Origin: Planctomycetota bacterium
GTDB taxonomy: Bacteria; Planctomycetota; Planctomycetia; Isosphaerales; Isosphaeraceae
Direction of reading: 5' to 3'
Assembly: GCA_021818605.1 (NCBI GenBank)
Contig: JAKAUH010000300.1
Coordinates: 1 to 5,732 of the forward strand
Length of the DNA stretch: 5,732 nt
Part shown: positions 5,115 to 5,732 of the stretch, one piece after another
Layout: every line of letters starts with the position of its first letter
Position numbering within the stretch: the stretch's first letter is position 1
Program-made: the position numbers and the translations under genes
The notes under the pieces: generated by a model
The model's database searches: none
What the model saw: only the letters and a program-made list of their open reading frames with translations
What the model was told of the DNA's origin: nothing

Positions 5115-5732
5115 GTGCCGCGACTCGAGCCGTTGCACCGCTGGGACCTCGACACGACCGCCGCGCGGGCGCTTCAGAAGGAACTGTCCGAGCGGGTGAT
5201 CGCGGACCGTCCGCTCGGACCGTACCGGACGGTCGGCGGCGCCGACGTTTCCTTTAACAAGTGGAGCCCGACGCTTTACGCCGCTGTCGTGGTCCTGCGT
5301 GCCGACACGCTGGAGCCGATCGATCGCTCGGGCGTGGTGGCCGAGGCGACGTTTCCGTACGTCCCGGGCCTGCTGAGCTTCCGCGAGGCACCCCCGGTGA
5401 TCGCGGCGTTCGAGGGCCTGACGACCCGTCCCGACATCCTGATCTGCGACGGCCAGGGGATCGCGCACCCGCGCCGGCTGGGCCTGGCGTCGCACCTGGG
5501 GCTATGGCTGGGAATCCCGACGATCGGCTGCGCCAAGTCGCACCTGTACGGCGATTTTGAGGAGCCCGGCCCCAAACGAGGCGACTGGACCCCGCTGACG
5601 GATCGCGAGGGCCAGACCATCGGTGCCGTGCTGCGGACGAGGGACCGGGTCAAGCCGCTATTCGTCTCTCCGGGGCACCTGTGCGACCTGGAGGGCGCGA
5701 TCGCCGCCGTCCTGTCGGCGACCCGCGCCGTC
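5115..5732 (+). CDS. nfi: Endonuclease V (deoxyinosine 3' endonuclease), 3'-truncated
   Basis: Endonuclease V recognises deoxyinosine, the product of adenine deamination, and nicks the strand at the second phosphodiester bond 3' of the lesion, starting repair. The window holds 206 codons with no stop; the family is about 220-230 residues, so perhaps 15-25 C-terminal residues are missing. Visible motifs: VGGADVSF (40-47), with catalytic D44; PYVPGLLSFRE (81-91), containing the PYxP strand-separating wedge and metal-binding E91; ILICDGQGIAHPRRLGLASHLG (split at 108-129), with D112; PTIGCAKS (135-142), with K141; and PLFVSPGH (181-188). All catalytic residues are intact. The start is GTG at 5115 behind AAGGAG; the frame is open further upstream through the heptamer array, but that part would encode repeat-derived sequence and is not expected in the protein. 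It likely shares a transcript with ltaE, though the repeat between them could carry signals of its own. Confidence 0.95.
   Translation, partial: MPRLEPLHRWDLDTTAARALQKELSERVIADRPLGPYRTVGGADVSFNKWSPTLYAAVVVLRADTLEPIDRSGVVAEATFPYVPGLLSFREAPPVIAAFEGLTTRPDILICDGQGIAHPRRLGLASHLGLWLGIPTIGCAKSHLYGDFEEPGPKRGDWTPLTDREGQTIGAVLRTRDRVKPLFVSPGHLCDLEGAIAAVLSATRAV

Overview
The window is a GC-rich chromosomal segment whose gene content points to a planctomycete, probably of the Isosphaeraceae/Gemmataceae type. The main evidence is the gene at 1596-3629. It opens with an N-terminal module (MRLTLRTLLAWMDDTL...) that I recognise as a lineage-typical planctomycete module, followed by a transmembrane helix, a FecR-like domain and a HEAT-like tail. 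Short GACCACY heptamer repeats between genes, weak promoters and a lack of U-tract terminators fit the same picture. The taxonomic call comes from recognition, not from a search.

Layout, all on the + strand: (1) 3-1439, the 3' part of a polytopic membrane protein resembling GT-C (family 39 / ArnT-like) glycosyltransferases, cut by the left edge. (2) 1440-1595, a short gap with a weak terminator-like element, a TATAAG box and a 12-bp palindrome. (3) 1596-3629, a single-pass membrane protein with a duplicated zinc-less anti-sigma-like domain, an Ala/Pro-rich linker, a FecR-like region and a HEAT-like C-terminus. (4) 3630-3972, a 343-base gene-free leader with several inverted repeats, the best being a nested hairpin at 3738-3790. 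(5) 3973-5040, low-specificity L-threonine aldolase (ltaE). (6) 5045-5103, eight tandem copies of a 7-bp repeat. (7) 5115-5732, endonuclease V (nfi), cut by the right edge just before its expected C-terminus.

The genes do not form an obvious pathway. Threonine aldolase (amino-acid metabolism) and endonuclease V (repair of deaminated adenine) are separated by only 74 bases and may be co-transcribed, but I see no functional link. The FecR-like protein looks like a signalling or regulatory membrane protein without a sigma factor beside it in this window. I see no mobile element, CRISPR array, RNA gene or defence cassette. Most of the window is ordinary chromosome. The points worth a second look are the architecture of the FecR-like protein, the structured leader before ltaE and the heptamer repeat.
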